Below, in pieces: positions 52,730-61,941 of a stretch of 64,000 nucleotides of DNA (within the stretch, counting starts at the first letter, position 1; the number at the start of each line of letters is the position of its first letter). The stretch spans positions 1,612,001-1,676,000 of the forward strand of contig NZ_CP007456.1 of NCBI RefSeq assembly GCF_000800455.1, given 5' to 3'. The translations under genes and the position numbers were made by a program. The stretch comes from Bifidobacterium catenulatum PV20-2. GTDB taxonomy: Bacteria; Actinomycetota; Actinomycetes; Actinomycetales; Bifidobacteriaceae. The notes below the pieces were generated by a model. The model did not search any database. It saw only the letters and a list, made by a program, of their open reading frames with translations, and was not told the DNA's origin.

Positions 52730-55700
52730 TCAGCCCAAAGGCAGAGAACTGGGACCGAAAAGGATTTTGATCTCAGCGAACAGACTCGTGTCGCGGCGCA
52801 CGCGGAAACGGTCGCCGAACGTCAGTACCTTGGCGTTGCCCTTATCGTCCATCAACGCGAGCTTCACTTCGCAAGGCCCAGGATGATTTGAGAGAATCTG
52901 CCCCAACTGCTGCACATGCGATTGGTCAAGCGCGATCGGCGGCAGCATAATCGTCACCGGCTTCTCATCCTGTGCCTCCAACGTCGGCACGTTGAATTCC
53001 GTGGCACGCATGCTCACCGTCTCATCGCGTTTTTCGACCTGTCCACGAATCTGCACCACCGTATCGACCGCCAGTTCGGGAGCGGCGGCCTCATATACCT
53101 TGCCGAAGAACATGCACTGGATAGAGCTTTCCAAATCCTCAATCGTCACAATCGCCCAAGGATTGCCCTTCTTCGACACGCGACGATCCACATTCGTAAT
53201 CAAGCCAGCCACCGTCACCTGCTGGCCGTCAGGCATATTCGCGGCACGATCGATCAGATGCGCGATCGACATTTCACTCAACGACACCAGAATCGACTGC
53301 ATGCCGCTCAACGGATGGTCGGACACATACAAACCAAGCATTTCACGCTCGAAATTCAACTTGGTTTTCTTATCCCACTCCTCCACGTCAGGCACGCTCA
53401 CCATGGCATCACCCATGCCGGCATCATCTTCGCCGGAATCCTCCAAATCAGCGAACAAATCAAACTGGCCCTCAGCCTGCTTACGTTTCAAACCGACCAC
53501 CGAATTGATCGCAGCCTCATGAATCGTAAACAACGCACGACGGTTCGGATCAATCGAATCAAACGCACCAGCCTTAATCAACGATTCAACCAATCGTCGA
53601 TTCAACGCTTCCATCGGCACACGCTTGATGAAATCAGGGAAATTCACATACTTGCCATGATCGTTCTCACGTTCCTTGACAATCGCGTCAACCGCAGCCT
53701 TGCCAACATTACGAATGGCGCCAAGACCGAAACGCACCACATCGCCGACAGCGGAATACTCGTACACCGACTCGTTCACATCAGGCGACAACACCTGAAT
53801 GCCCATGCGGCGAGCCTCACCCAAATACAACGCGGTCTTGTCTTTGTTCGTACTCGCACCCTGCAGCAAAGCCGCCATGAACTCCACCGGATAATGCGTC
53901 TTCAAATACGCGGTCCAATACGAAATCAAACCGTATGCGGCCGAATGCGCCTTATTGAACGCGTAGCCTGAGAACGGCACCAAAATATCCCACACGGCCT
54001 GGGCCGCCTCCTGGGAATACCCATGCTCCTTCATGCCCGCGAAGAACGGCACCTTCTCCTTGGCTAGTACCTCAGGCTTCTTCTTACCCATCGCTCGACG
54101 AAGCACATCTGCCTTGCCCAACGAATAACCAGCCAAAATACGCGCAGCCGACTGCACCTGCTCCTGGTACACAATCAGACCATACGTCTCATCAAGCACC
54201 TCCTTCAGCGGCTCAGCCACCTCAGGATGAATCGGCGTGATCTTCTGCAAACCATTCTTACGCTTCGCATAATTCGTATGCGAATCCATATCCATCGGAC
54301 CAGGACGATACAACGCGATCAATGCGGAAATATCGTTGAAGTTATTCGGCTTCAACGTTTTCAGCAACGAACGCATACCATCAGAATCCAACTGGAACAC
54401 GCCAAGCGTGTCACCTCGCGACAACAGATCGTACGTGGCACGATCATCCAACGGAATCTTCGTATGGTCGATACGTTCCTTGCCATTCGCCTCGATATTG
54501 TTCAACGTATCGCGAATAACCGTCAAGTTGGAAAGACCAAGAAAATCCATCTTGACCAAACCAAGCGTTTCACACGTATGATATTCCAACGTGGTCGTAA
54601 CCGTACCATCGGTACGTTCCAGCAACGGCGACGTATTCGAAATCGGCTCGCTACCCATGATCGTGGCGCACGCATGCACGCCGGTCTGACGAATCAGACC
54701 CTCAATACCCATCGCCTCATCCGTAACACGCTTCGCATCCGGATCGGAATCATACAATTCACGGAATTCACGAGCCTCCGCATAACGCTTCGACGTCGGC
54801 TCGAAAATATCGCGCAACGGAATATCCTTGCCACCTGTCTGCGCCGGCGGCAACGCCTTGGTGATGCGCTCGCCCATGGAAAATTCGTAGCCCATGATTC
54901 GCGCTGAATCCTTCAGCGCCTGCTTGGTTTTGATAGTGCCGTAGATCACACATTGCGCGACCTTGTCTCGACCGTACTTGTCGCCGACGTAATCAAGCAC
55001 GCGGCCGCGGCCATCCGGATCGAAATCGACGTCGATATCAGGTAGTGACACACGTTCCGGGTTAAGGAATCGTTCGAAGATCAGGCCATGTTTGATTGGG
55101 TCGAGTTCGGTGATGCCCATGGCGTACGCCACCATGGCTCCTGCCGCCGATCCACGGCCCGGCCCCACCATAACGCCATGCGATTTAGCCCAATTGATGT
55201 AGTCGGCCACCACGAGGAAGTAACCGCAGAACTGCATCTGGCAGATCACACCGCATTCGTAATCGGCCTGCTTGAGCACTTCGATCGGCGGATGCCCGTC
55301 ATAGCGCTGTTCCAAGCCTTCCTCGACTTTCCGCAGGAACAGCGAGGTCTCGTCCCAGCCTTCCGGGCAGTCGAATTGCGGCATGAACGCGCCGTCCTCA
55401 TGATCGTCGAACATGACGTTGCAGCGTTCGGCGATTTCCAACGTGTTGTCACACGCCTCGGGAATGTCTTTGAATAGTTCGCGCATTTCTTCGGCGGATT
55501 TCAGGTAGTAGCCGGTTCCGTCGAATTTGAATCGTCCCGGCTCGTCCAGCGTGGAACCCGAGTTGATGCATAGCATGGCATCCTGCGAGCCAGCGTCTTC
55601 GGCACGCACGTAATGCGAATCGTTGGTGGCAAGCAGCGGCGCGTTCAGCTTTTTCGCGATGTCCAGCAGACCATCGGTCACTTGCTTTTCGATCTTCAGA

Positions 55701-56320
55701 CCGTGATCCATGAATTCGATATAGAAATTGTCGCGTCCGAAAATATCCTGCAATTCCCCTGCGGCACGCAATGCTTCATCGAACTGGCCGAGCAGCAGTC
55801 GCGTTTGGATGATTCCTGACGGGCATCCGGAAGATGCGATGATGCCTTTGGAATATTTGGCAAGGATTTCCTTATCCATTCGGGGGTATCGCATGACACG
55901 GCCCTCAAGATTCGCATCGGTGGACGCTTTCATAAGATTGACGAGGCCTTCGTCGGTTTCGGCCCACATCGTAAGGTGGGTGATCAGGCCACCGCCGGAT
56001 ACGTCGTTGGGGTTGCGCCGGCGATGCTGCGGATCAATATCGGGATTCCAGTTGGTGTCCCAGCTGACGCGGGTTTGATCCTGTCGCGCGGTTTCCGGCG
56101 TCACATACGCTTCGATGCCGATGATTGGTTTGACGCCCTCTTTGACCGCGGTGCTCCACATTTCGTACGCGCCATGCATATTACCGTGGTCGGTGATGCC
56201 GACTGCGGGCATATTGAGTTCTTTGGCGCGCTTGACCAGATCCGGAATTTTCGATGCGCCGTCAAGCAGCGAATAATGCGTGTGATTATGCAGTTGTACG
56301 AAATTTCCGGAAGTAGCCAT
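52730..56320 (-). CDS. dnaE: DNA polymerase III alpha subunit
   Basis: The replicative polymerase (1196 residues), which copies the chromosome as part of the holoenzyme. The N-terminal PHP domain begins FVQLHNHTHYSLLDGASKIPDL with ITDHGNMHGAYE. The polymerase palm carries VGPGRGSAAGAMVAYAMGI and PDIDVDFDPDGRGRVLDYV, the latter with the catalytic D-x-D pair. Fingers and thumb follow (SARILAGYSLGKADVLRRAMGKKKPE). A C-terminal OB-fold (QVTVAGLITNVDRRVSKKGNPWAIVTIEDLESSI) matches DnaE1. The start is ATG 56320 behind ggag. Its size is normal for actinobacterial DnaE1. It is probably co-transcribed with hisD and possibly with rluD-lspA upstream. Confidence 0.97.
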   Translation of the reverse strand: MATSGNFVQLHNHTHYSLLDGASKIPDLVKRAKELNMPAVGITDHGNMHGAYEMWSTAVKEGVKPIIGIEAYVTPETARQDQTRVSWDTNWNPDIDPQHRRRNPNDVSGGGLITHLTMWAETDEGLVNLMKASTDANLEGRVMRYPRMDKEILAKYSKGIIASSGCPSGIIQTRLLLGQFDEALRAAGELQDIFGRDNFYIEFMDHGLKIEKQVTDGLLDIAKKLNAPLLATNDSHYVRAEDAGSQDAMLCINSGSTLDEPGRFKFDGTGYYLKSAEEMRELFKDIPEACDNTLEIAERCNVMFDDHEDGAFMPQFDCPEGWDETSLFLRKVEEGLEQRYDGHPPIEVLKQADYECGVICQMQFCGYFLVVADYINWAKSHGVMVGPGRGSAAGAMVAYAMGITELDPIKHGLIFERFLNPERVSLPDIDVDFDPDGRGRVLDYVGDKYGRDKVAQCVIYGTIKTKQALKDSARIMGYEFSMGERITKALPPAQTGGKDIPLRDIFEPTSKRYAEAREFRELYDSDPDAKRVTDEAMGIEGLIRQTGVHACATIMGSEPISNTSPLLERTDGTVTTTLEYHTCETLGLVKMDFLGLSNLTVIRDTLNNIEANGKERIDHTKIPLDDRATYDLLSRGDTLGVFQLDSDGMRSLLKTLKPNNFNDISALIALYRPGPMDMDSHTNYAKRKNGLQKITPIHPEVAEPLKEVLDETYGLIVYQEQVQSAARILAGYSLGKADVLRRAMGKKKPEVLAKEKVPFFAGMKEHGYSQEAAQAVWDILVPFSGYAFNKAHSAAYGLISYWTAYLKTHYPVEFMAALLQGASTNKDKTALYLGEARRMGIQVLSPDVNESVYEYSAVGDVVRFGLGAIRNVGKAAVDAIVKERENDHGKYVNFPDFIKRVPMEALNRRLVESLIKAGAFDSIDPNRRALFTIHEAAINSVVGLKRKQAEGQFDLFADLEDSGEDDAGMGDAMVSVPDVEEWDKKTKLNFEREMLGLYVSDHPLSGMQSILVSLSEMSIAHLIDRAANMPDGQQVTVAGLITNVDRRVSKKGNPWAIVTIEDLESSIQCMFFGKVYEAAAPELAVDTVVQIRGQVEKRDETVSMRATEFNVPTLEAQDEKPVTIMLPPIALDQSHVQQLGQILSNHPGPCEVKLALMDDKGNAKVLTFGDRFRVRRDTSLFAEIKILFGPSSLPLG

Positions 56321-56354
56321 GCACTCCAATCTACCGGTGATTGGTGACGTGCAC

Positions 56355-57293
56355 TCACGCTTCGGGCTTGCCTTGTGTGTCGTGCCTACCGCGCATCACA
56401 TCAAGCGCATGCTGCAAATCAGCTGGATAATGCGATTTCACCGTAGTCCAGATACGAGTTCGCGGATGGCGGAATTCGAGTTGCATCGCGTGCAGCCACT
56501 GCCGCTCCAGTCCCAACGTTTCGCTCAGTTGCGGATTGGCGCCATACATGGCGTCTCCGGCAAGCGGATGCCCGATGGATGAGAAATGCACGCGAATCTG
56601 ATGCGTGCGCCCTGTTTCAAGGTTCACGGAAACCAGTGTCGCCTCACCGAAGCGTTCCATCACATCCCAATGGGTGACGGCCTCTTTGCCGGCGGGCGTC
56701 ACGCAAAAACGGAAATCAGAGACTTTGGCGCGACCGATCGGTGCTTCGATGGTTGCTTTGTTTTCCCTGAGATTGCCTTGCACGAGCGCATGATAGGTTT
56801 TCACGACTTCATGTTCGGCGAATTGCCTGCGCATTTCCACGTAGGCGAGATCGGACTTGCATACGAGCATCAAACCGGATGTGCCCACGTCGAGGCGGGA
56901 TACGATGCCTTGACGCCCTGCAGCGCCATAAGAGGTGATGTGCACTCCCCTGTCAAGCAGACTGCCGAGCACCGTCGGACCTGTCCAGCCGACGGAAGCA
57001 TGAGCCGCCACACCCACCGGCTTGTCAACCACCACCAAATCGTCATCTTCGTAGACCACGGCCATATCATGTGCGATCGGTTCAGGCTCGGTTCGTTCCT
57101 CGACAATATCGAATTCCACGGTTTCGCCTGATTGCAGGGTCGACGATTTAGAAATGTCACGGCCAAGCACACGTGCCTGCCCGCTTTCGATGAGTTCCGC
57201 TGCCTTGGCACGGGAAATGCCTAGCATTTTGGCAACGGCGACATCGAAACGTTTGCCGACAAGCGCGTCGGGTGCGGGAACAAGACGGCTCAT
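56355..57293 (-). CDS. RluD-type 23S rRNA pseudouridine synthase
   Basis: A 312-residue RluA/RluD-family enzyme. It has an N-terminal S4 RNA-binding domain (RFDVAVAKMLGISRAKAAELIESGQARVLGRD) and a catalytic domain. The active-site Asp is in IVSRLDVGTSGLMLVCKS, and the start of the fold is VVYEDDDLVVVDKPVGVAAH. The C-terminal motif TGRTHQIRVHFSSIGHPLAGDAMYG is diagnostic. Length agrees with RluD. Its ATG overlaps the lspA stop by 4 bp, so it is co-translated with lspA. RluD modifies helix 69 positions 1911, 1915 and 1917 of 23S rRNA. RluC is the alternative. Confidence 0.92.
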   Translation of the reverse strand: MSRLVPAPDALVGKRFDVAVAKMLGISRAKAAELIESGQARVLGRDISKSSTLQSGETVEFDIVEERTEPEPIAHDMAVVYEDDDLVVVDKPVGVAAHASVGWTGPTVLGSLLDRGVHITSYGAAGRQGIVSRLDVGTSGLMLVCKSDLAYVEMRRQFAEHEVVKTYHALVQGNLRENKATIEAPIGRAKVSDFRFCVTPAGKEAVTHWDVMERFGEATLVSVNLETGRTHQIRVHFSSIGHPLAGDAMYGANPQLSETLGLERQWLHAMQLEFRHPRTRIWTTVKSHYPADLQHALDVMRGRHDTQGKPEA

Positions 57294-57838
57294 GCGCTCT
57301 TCTCTCCAGCCATCCGTTCCATCTGTTCCTTGTTCCGTTCGTCAAGTTCCTTCTGGCTGAACGGTTCTCCTACGAACAGCAGCACGACTGCGGCAACGCC
57401 AGCCACCATCAGGAAAATGTCAGCGACATTGCCGACCGACCATCCGTAGTTGAGAAAGTCGATGACTCTGCCGTTGAGGAAACCTTCGGCATATGCCACG
57501 CGGTCGATGAGATTGCCTAACGCTCCGGCGAACGCAAGAGCGAACACCACCGTCCATTTCATGGAAATGGTACGGATCTCCAGTACCACCAGCACCACGC
57601 AAGCCACAATGGCAAGCAGGGAAATCAACCACGTCATGTTGGATCCCATACCCAAGGACGCGCCCGGATTATGCACCAACGTGAATGAAAGAATCCCCGG
57701 AATCACACGTACCGTATGCCCGTCGGCAAGCGCCGACTGTGCCCATGCCTTGGTGATCTGATCAAGTACCAGCGCCGCAACGGCGATACACGCAAAGACG
57801 GCCACGCGAGTGCGCAGCCGTCTTTGATCATTTGTCAT
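57290..57838 (-). CDS. lspA: Lipoprotein signal peptidase (signal peptidase II)
   Basis: This membrane aspartyl protease of about 182 residues removes signal peptides from prolipoproteins such as the OppA-type protein. Four hydrophobic segments are visible. The catalytic Asp residues are in ALGNLIDRVAYAEGFLNGRVIDF and SVGNVADIFLMVAG (the conserved N-x-x-D-R and N-x-A-D). The start is likely ATG 57838, where the frame then reads TNDQRRL; 57850 is an alternative. It is coupled to the pseudouridine synthase gene and lies downstream of divIVA. Confidence 0.95.
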   Translation of the reverse strand: MTNDQRRLRTRVAVFACIAVAALVLDQITKAWAQSALADGHTVRVIPGILSFTLVHNPGASLGMGSNMTWLISLLAIVACVVLVVLEIRTISMKWTVVFALAFAGALGNLIDRVAYAEGFLNGRVIDFLNYGWSVGNVADIFLMVAGVAAVVLLFVGEPFSQKELDERNKEQMERMAGEKSA

Positions 57839-57859
57839 GATGTCAGACACAGCCTAATC

Positions 57860-59518
57860 TCAGTCGTTCTGGGAATCCTGATCATAGTTGTTCGTGTCAG
57901 ACACCTGCGACACGAGCTGGCCGAGGAATTCGGTAAGACGCGCACGGTATTCGGTTTCGAACTGCTTGAGGCCCTGAATGTTGCCCTCGATGACCTTGGT
58001 CTGCGCTTCGAGATTGTCGTGGACCTGCTGGGCATAGTCGTCGGCTGCGGTACGGGTCTTCGAATCGTAGTCGAAGGCACGCTTCTGCACTTCGGACTCG
58101 TATTCGTCGGCTTCGTTGTGCTTCGTGGAGAAGTACGTATCGCCATCCTGCGTCTTCTGCACAAGGTAGGCGTCGCCTTCCTGAGTCTTCTGATCCAAGT
58201 AAGCATCGCCATCCTGCGTCTTCTGCGCAAGATAGGCATCGCCTTCCTGAGTCTTCTGCGCAACATAGGCATCACCTTCCTGAGTCTTCTGATCCAAGTA
58301 AGCGTTACCCTCCTGAGTGCGCTGTGCCAGGTAATCATCGCCTTCCTTGGCACGCTTGGTCAAGTACGCGTCACCTTCCTTGGCACGCTTAGCCAAGTAC
58401 GCGTCACCTTCCTGAGTCTTCTGGCTTAGGTAACCATCAGCCTTGGCACGAGTGTCGGCCGAATACTGATCAGCATCGGAACGGGTGCTTTCGGAATAGT
58501 TGTCAGCTTCGGAACGAGTACGGTTGGAGTAGTCGTTGGCGTTGCCGATGAGCTCGTCATACTTGCGCTGGGACTCATCGGTGATTTCCTTGGCCTTGGC
58601 CTTACCCTTGTCAACATACTGGTCATGCAACTGCATGGCCAAGGTCAGCATGGCGGTGGCACGCTCCGGCTCCGTATTGGCACTGGCTGCAGCTCCTGCA
58701 ATCTTCTGCAGGCTACCGGTTTCGGTGCTCGGCTCAACCTTAGCGACCTGTTCGCGCAGCTGGGCTTCACGCTGCTGCGATTCCTGCAGCTGCTGGGCAA
58801 GCTGCTGAATCTGCACGGCCTGCTGCTGAGCACGCTCATCCTGCTGCTGGGACTGTGCCGCATGCTGCTGCGTGAGCTGCTGGGCCTGGGCGACCTGCTG
58901 CTGAGCTTCATCAAGCCTTGCATTGAGCTGCTGGATCTCAGCGGCCTGCTGCTGGGCCACCACAACCTGCTGCTGGGCGGAAGCCAGCTGACGGGACAGG
59001 TCTTCGGTCTGTGCGCGGAATGCGTCGCGCTCATGCTGCATGGCGGTCAGTTGCTCGCCCAAATCTGCCTGGCCTGCTGCCTCAGCCGCCTGAGCGGTGA
59101 GCTGGTCAACCTGCGCAGACAGACGATCCACCTGACCTTTGAGCTGTTCATTCTGAGCCGACAGGGCACGGTTGCTTTCCTCAGCCTCAGTGAGTTTGGC
59201 TGCTGCGACCTGTGCGGCCTGAGCTGCCTGATCTCCAGCGCCAGCTGCCTGTTCGGAGGCGGACTTCAATGTCGCGTTCTCCTGCTGCAGGGACTGAACC
59301 TGAGCGCTGAGCTCGGAAATCTTGGAGTTGAGCCCCGCAACATCCGGGCCGAGGGACTGAGTGGCCTGGCCGCTGGCGACCGCCTGCTTGCCTAGAGCCT
59401 CCACCGTCTCGGTTACCTGATCGAGAAAATCGTCGACTTCGTCGACGTCATACCCCTCTTTGAACCTTACGGTCTGAAAAGTATGCTCTCTGATATCTTT
59501 CGGCGTCAACAGAGCCAT
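57860..59518 (-). CDS. divIVA: DivIVA/Wag31 polar growth protein with hendecad repeat array
   Basis: This 552-residue scaffold recognises negatively curved membrane and organises septal and polar wall synthesis. The start ATG 59518 has cgaggtg upstream, and the conserved N-terminal domain begins at once (MALLTPKDIREHTFQTVRFK, then GYDVDEVDDFLDQVTETV). Residues 60-290 are a Gln/Ala-rich coiled coil. Residues 331-495 are fifteen consecutive 11-residue units, each ending in Tyr (for example LAQKTQEGDAYL), with T-Q-E-G-D in many copies. The end is a short acidic tail. Most DivIVA proteins are 160-300 residues, so this repeat region is an unusual insertion. A terminator or promoter between it and yggT is not visible. 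Repeat detail is given under a separate entry. Confidence 0.9.
   Translation of the reverse strand: MALLTPKDIREHTFQTVRFKEGYDVDEVDDFLDQVTETVEALGKQAVASGQATQSLGPDVAGLNSKISELSAQVQSLQQENATLKSASEQAAGAGDQAAQAAQVAAAKLTEAEESNRALSAQNEQLKGQVDRLSAQVDQLTAQAAEAAGQADLGEQLTAMQHERDAFRAQTEDLSRQLASAQQQVVVAQQQAAEIQQLNARLDEAQQQVAQAQQLTQQHAAQSQQQDERAQQQAVQIQQLAQQLQESQQREAQLREQVAKVEPSTETGSLQKIAGAAASANTEPERATAMLTLAMQLHDQYVDKGKAKAKEITDESQRKYDELIGNANDYSNRTRSEADNYSESTRSDADQYSADTRAKADGYLSQKTQEGDAYLAKRAKEGDAYLTKRAKEGDDYLAQRTQEGNAYLDQKTQEGDAYVAQKTQEGDAYLAQKTQDGDAYLDQKTQEGDAYLVQKTQDGDTYFSTKHNEADEYESEVQKRAFDYDSKTRTAADDYAQQVHDNLEAQTKVIEGNIQGLKQFETEYRARLTEFLGQLVSQVSDTNNYDQDSQND
58034..58528. repeat. Fifteen 33-bp tandem repeats in divIVA (hendecad array)
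   Basis: The 495 bp encode fifteen 11-residue units with Tyr at position 11. Examples are LDQKTQEGDAY, LAQKTQDGDAY and SESTRSDADQY. The central units are nearly identical (LAQKTQEGDAY type), and the outer units are more diverged, suggesting expansion from the centre. The 11-residue period is typical of right-handed or straight coiled coils. Confidence 0.9.
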
Positions 59519-59626
59519 AAATCTTACACCTCGCTTTGGGCTTGATGCCTTGCTGTTGTTGCTTTCATTTGTTGACTCTAGCACGGAACCACCGATTTTT
59601 TGCGAAAAATCGGCATTTGACATGCA

Positions 59627-59926
59627 TTAAATGAGGAAATCAATGACAATGAGAATGAAATAAAGAACGATGAATGCCACATCGAAGTAGATGGGACCCA
59701 TTGGAATAGGGCGGATATATTGGCGTAGCCAGCGCAGCGGCGGTTCCGTCAGCTGGTAAATGGCGTCGATCAGCGATGCCACCAACCCCCGTGGACGCCA
59801 CAACGGAGCCAGCACGGCAACCCAATCGAGGATCATGCGAATGAACAGCACCAGAATGTAGGCATTAACCAGAAAGTGGACGATGCTACCAATCAAAGAC
59901 AGAATCATGGAGTACCACCATAGCAA
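59627..59926 (-). CDS. YggT-family membrane protein
   Basis: This 99-residue protein has two hydrophobic segments (LIGSIVHFLVNAYILVLFIRMIL and IYFDVAFIVLYFILIVIDFLI) separated by a basic cytoplasmic loop, WRPRGLVASLIDAIYQLTEPPLRWLR, which contains the family T-E-P motif. YggT/YlmG proteins are found beside sepF and ftsZ in Gram-positive bacteria, as here. The role is linked to division or envelope and is otherwise not defined. It is downstream of sepF and followed by divIVA. Confidence 0.9.
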   Translation of the reverse strand: MLWWYSMILSLIGSIVHFLVNAYILVLFIRMILDWVAVLAPLWRPRGLVASLIDAIYQLTEPPLRWLRQYIRPIPMGPIYFDVAFIVLYFILIVIDFLI

Positions 59927-59936
59927 CAGAACATAA

Positions 59937-59968
59937 CAAAGCCTCCATCATGGCTGATAGAGGCTTTG
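59937..59968 (-). terminator. Stem-loop terminator downstream of sepF
   Basis: Nine-base arms (caaagcctc / gaggctttg) enclose a 14-nt loop on the minus strand, 34-65 bp after the sepF stop. The T-run is weak, so it may be leaky. Confidence 0.6.
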
Positions 59969-60001
59969 CGCAGTCTGCTTTCGCAATGGCTTTCGTCTAC
60001 G

Positions 60002-60481
60002 TCAGTCGGCGAACAGATCGTGCGACGAGTTATTTGCTTGCGGCTCTTCAACCTTGATGTTCACCTGAGCTGGGCTCAGCAGGAACACGCGCGGAGTGAC
60101 ACGCTCGATGGAGCCACGCACGCCGAAAACCACGCCCGCGGAAAAGTCCACAATACGATACGCCACGGCCTCAGCAACGCCAGTTAGATTCAACACCACC
60201 GGAACGCCGTCGCGAATGGCACGACCGACCAGCTGCGCGTCCTCATAGGACTTCGGGTGAATCGTGGTGATACGGCTCACCCTTCCTCCTTGGAATGGGT
60301 TGGCTTTGTTCTGCTCGCGAGGTGCGGACGTCGCTGCAGGCGTCGAAGCCATCGGGGTCACGGAATGGTCGGAATCGAACGAGGTTTCGCTGCTCTCATC
60401 CTCCTCGCTGAAATCCTCGTCACCCTCGGCAACGTCGGTCATGCCCAAATAGGACATCGCGCTTTTCATAAAACCTGCCAT
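60002..60481 (-). CDS. sepF: FtsZ-ring membrane anchor SepF
   Basis: SepF (159 residues) binds the FtsZ C-terminus and tethers it to the membrane; bifidobacteria lack FtsA, so this role is essential there. The N-terminal amphipathic membrane helix is GFMKSAMSYLGM. The folded domain starts RVSRITTIHPKSYEDAQLVGRAIRDGVPVVLNLTGV and ends with a typical FLLSPAQVNI segment. The linker is acidic and alanine-rich. It starts 31 bp after the ftsZ stop and is likely co-transcribed with ftsZ. Confidence 0.95.
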   Translation of the reverse strand: MAGFMKSAMSYLGMTDVAEGDEDFSEEDESSETSFDSDHSVTPMASTPAATSAPREQNKANPFQGGRVSRITTIHPKSYEDAQLVGRAIRDGVPVVLNLTGVAEAVAYRIVDFSAGVVFGVRGSIERVTPRVFLLSPAQVNIKVEEPQANNSSHDLFAD

Positions 60482-60511
60482 GAACGATCCTTTCGCGTCT
60501 TCGCGTTGCTT

Positions 60512-61765
60512 TTAGCGCAGGAAATCCGGGATATCCAAATCGCCGGCGTCGCTCGAAGACACCACTTCATGCTCAGTGGTCTGATCGAATGACGGAACGA
60601 CGGGTTCCGGAGTGGACGGAATATAGGTGGACAGCGGCTGCACCTTCGGGGCTTCCGGAGTCTGAATGAGCTGAGGCTGAGGCTGCTGCTGAGGCTGCTG
60701 AGGAGCCGCCGCTCTCGGAGCCGCGGACAGCGCCGACAGTGGAATCGTTTTTTCAGCAGGCTCGGCCTGCTTCTGGGCATCGGCCTGAGCCGCCTTTTTG
60801 GAGTTGGCGTCAAAGCCTGCGGCGATGACAGTGACACGCACTTCGTCGCCATAGGCGTCGTCGAGAGAAAGACCCCAAATGATCTGCGCTTCCGGATGGA
60901 TGGCCTTGCCCACCAGCTGGGTGGCGGCGGCCGCTTCCTGCAGCTTCAGGTCGGACGGACCTGCAATGTTGATCAAAGCTCCGTGAGCACCCTCAATGCT
61001 TTCTTCCAGCAGCGGAGAGCTGATGGCGATTTCGGCGGCCTGGGTGGCACGATCCTCGCCCCGAGCGGAACCGATACCGAACAGTGCGGTGCCCGCTCCA
61101 CGAAGAATGGCGTTGACGTCGTTGAAGTCGACGTGAATGTACGAATTAGAGGAAATCAGGTCCGTGATACCCTGCACGCCTGCCAGCAATGCGGTGTCGG
61201 CGGTCTTGAACGCGTCGACGATACCAATGGTGCGATCGGAAAGCTCAAGCAGTCGGTCGTTCGGAATCACGATCAGCGCATCGACTTCCTTGCGTAGATT
61301 CTCAATGCCAAGTGCTGCGGAAGCCGCACGCTGGGGACCTTCAAAGCCGAACGGACGGGTAACCACCGCGATGGTCAACGCACCCTGCTGGTGTGCGGCA
61401 CGAGCCACGATCGGACTTGCACCTGTACCGGTGCCACCACCCTCACCGCAGGTCACGAACACCATATCGGCGCCCTTGAGCGATTCCTCGATATCAGACT
61501 GATGATCCTGAGCGGCCTTGGCGCCCTTCTCTGGGTCGGCACCGGCGCCAAGACCACGGCTGGTGGCATCGTTCAAGGAGATCTTGACATCAGCGTCGGA
61601 ACGCATCAGATCCTTCGCGTCGGTATTGATCGCAATAAATTCGACACTTTGAAGACCCTCAGCAATCATGCGATTGACGGCATTACCGCCAGCTCCACCA
61701 ACACCGACAACCTTGATATTCGTCTTGTCGTTGAAATTGTCAGTCTGGGCAATCTCGCTCACCAT
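60512..61765 (-). CDS. ftsZ: Cell division GTPase FtsZ
   Basis: FtsZ (417 residues) polymerises into the ring that marks the division site. The GTP-binding segment is IKVVGVGGAGGNAVNRMI, and the tubulin signature is FVTCGEGGGTGTGASPIVA. The T7 loop region is IHVDFNDVNAILRGAGTALFGIG. The disordered linker after residue 320 is Ala/Gln/Pro-rich, including a run of Q (PQQPQQQPQPQ). The conserved C-terminal peptide DLDIPDFLR is intact; it is the SepF binding site. ftsZ stands apart from the dcw cluster. The start has a Shine-Dalgarno of weak quality. Confidence 0.97.
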   Translation of the reverse strand: MVSEIAQTDNFNDKTNIKVVGVGGAGGNAVNRMIAEGLQSVEFIAINTDAKDLMRSDADVKISLNDATSRGLGAGADPEKGAKAAQDHQSDIEESLKGADMVFVTCGEGGGTGTGASPIVARAAHQQGALTIAVVTRPFGFEGPQRAASAALGIENLRKEVDALIVIPNDRLLELSDRTIGIVDAFKTADTALLAGVQGITDLISSNSYIHVDFNDVNAILRGAGTALFGIGSARGEDRATQAAEIAISSPLLEESIEGAHGALINIAGPSDLKLQEAAAATQLVGKAIHPEAQIIWGLSLDDAYGDEVRVTVIAAGFDANSKKAAQADAQKQAEPAEKTIPLSALSAAPRAAAPQQPQQQPQPQLIQTPEAPKVQPLSTYIPSTPEPVVPSFDQTTEHEVVSSSDAGDLDIPDFLR

Positions 61766-61941
61766 AGTCTCCTGTCACTCGCGTTTACGCACAACTTTAT
61801 CGCAGACACGCCGTAATACGCGCGCTTTTCGTCGTGTGTAACGACGTTTTTTCACTTTTTTATTGCTAACGTGTTCATTTCGCCTGAGATGTATTCTCTC
61901 TCGGCGCCCCCACGCAATTTAACCACATCAGCATGTCATGT

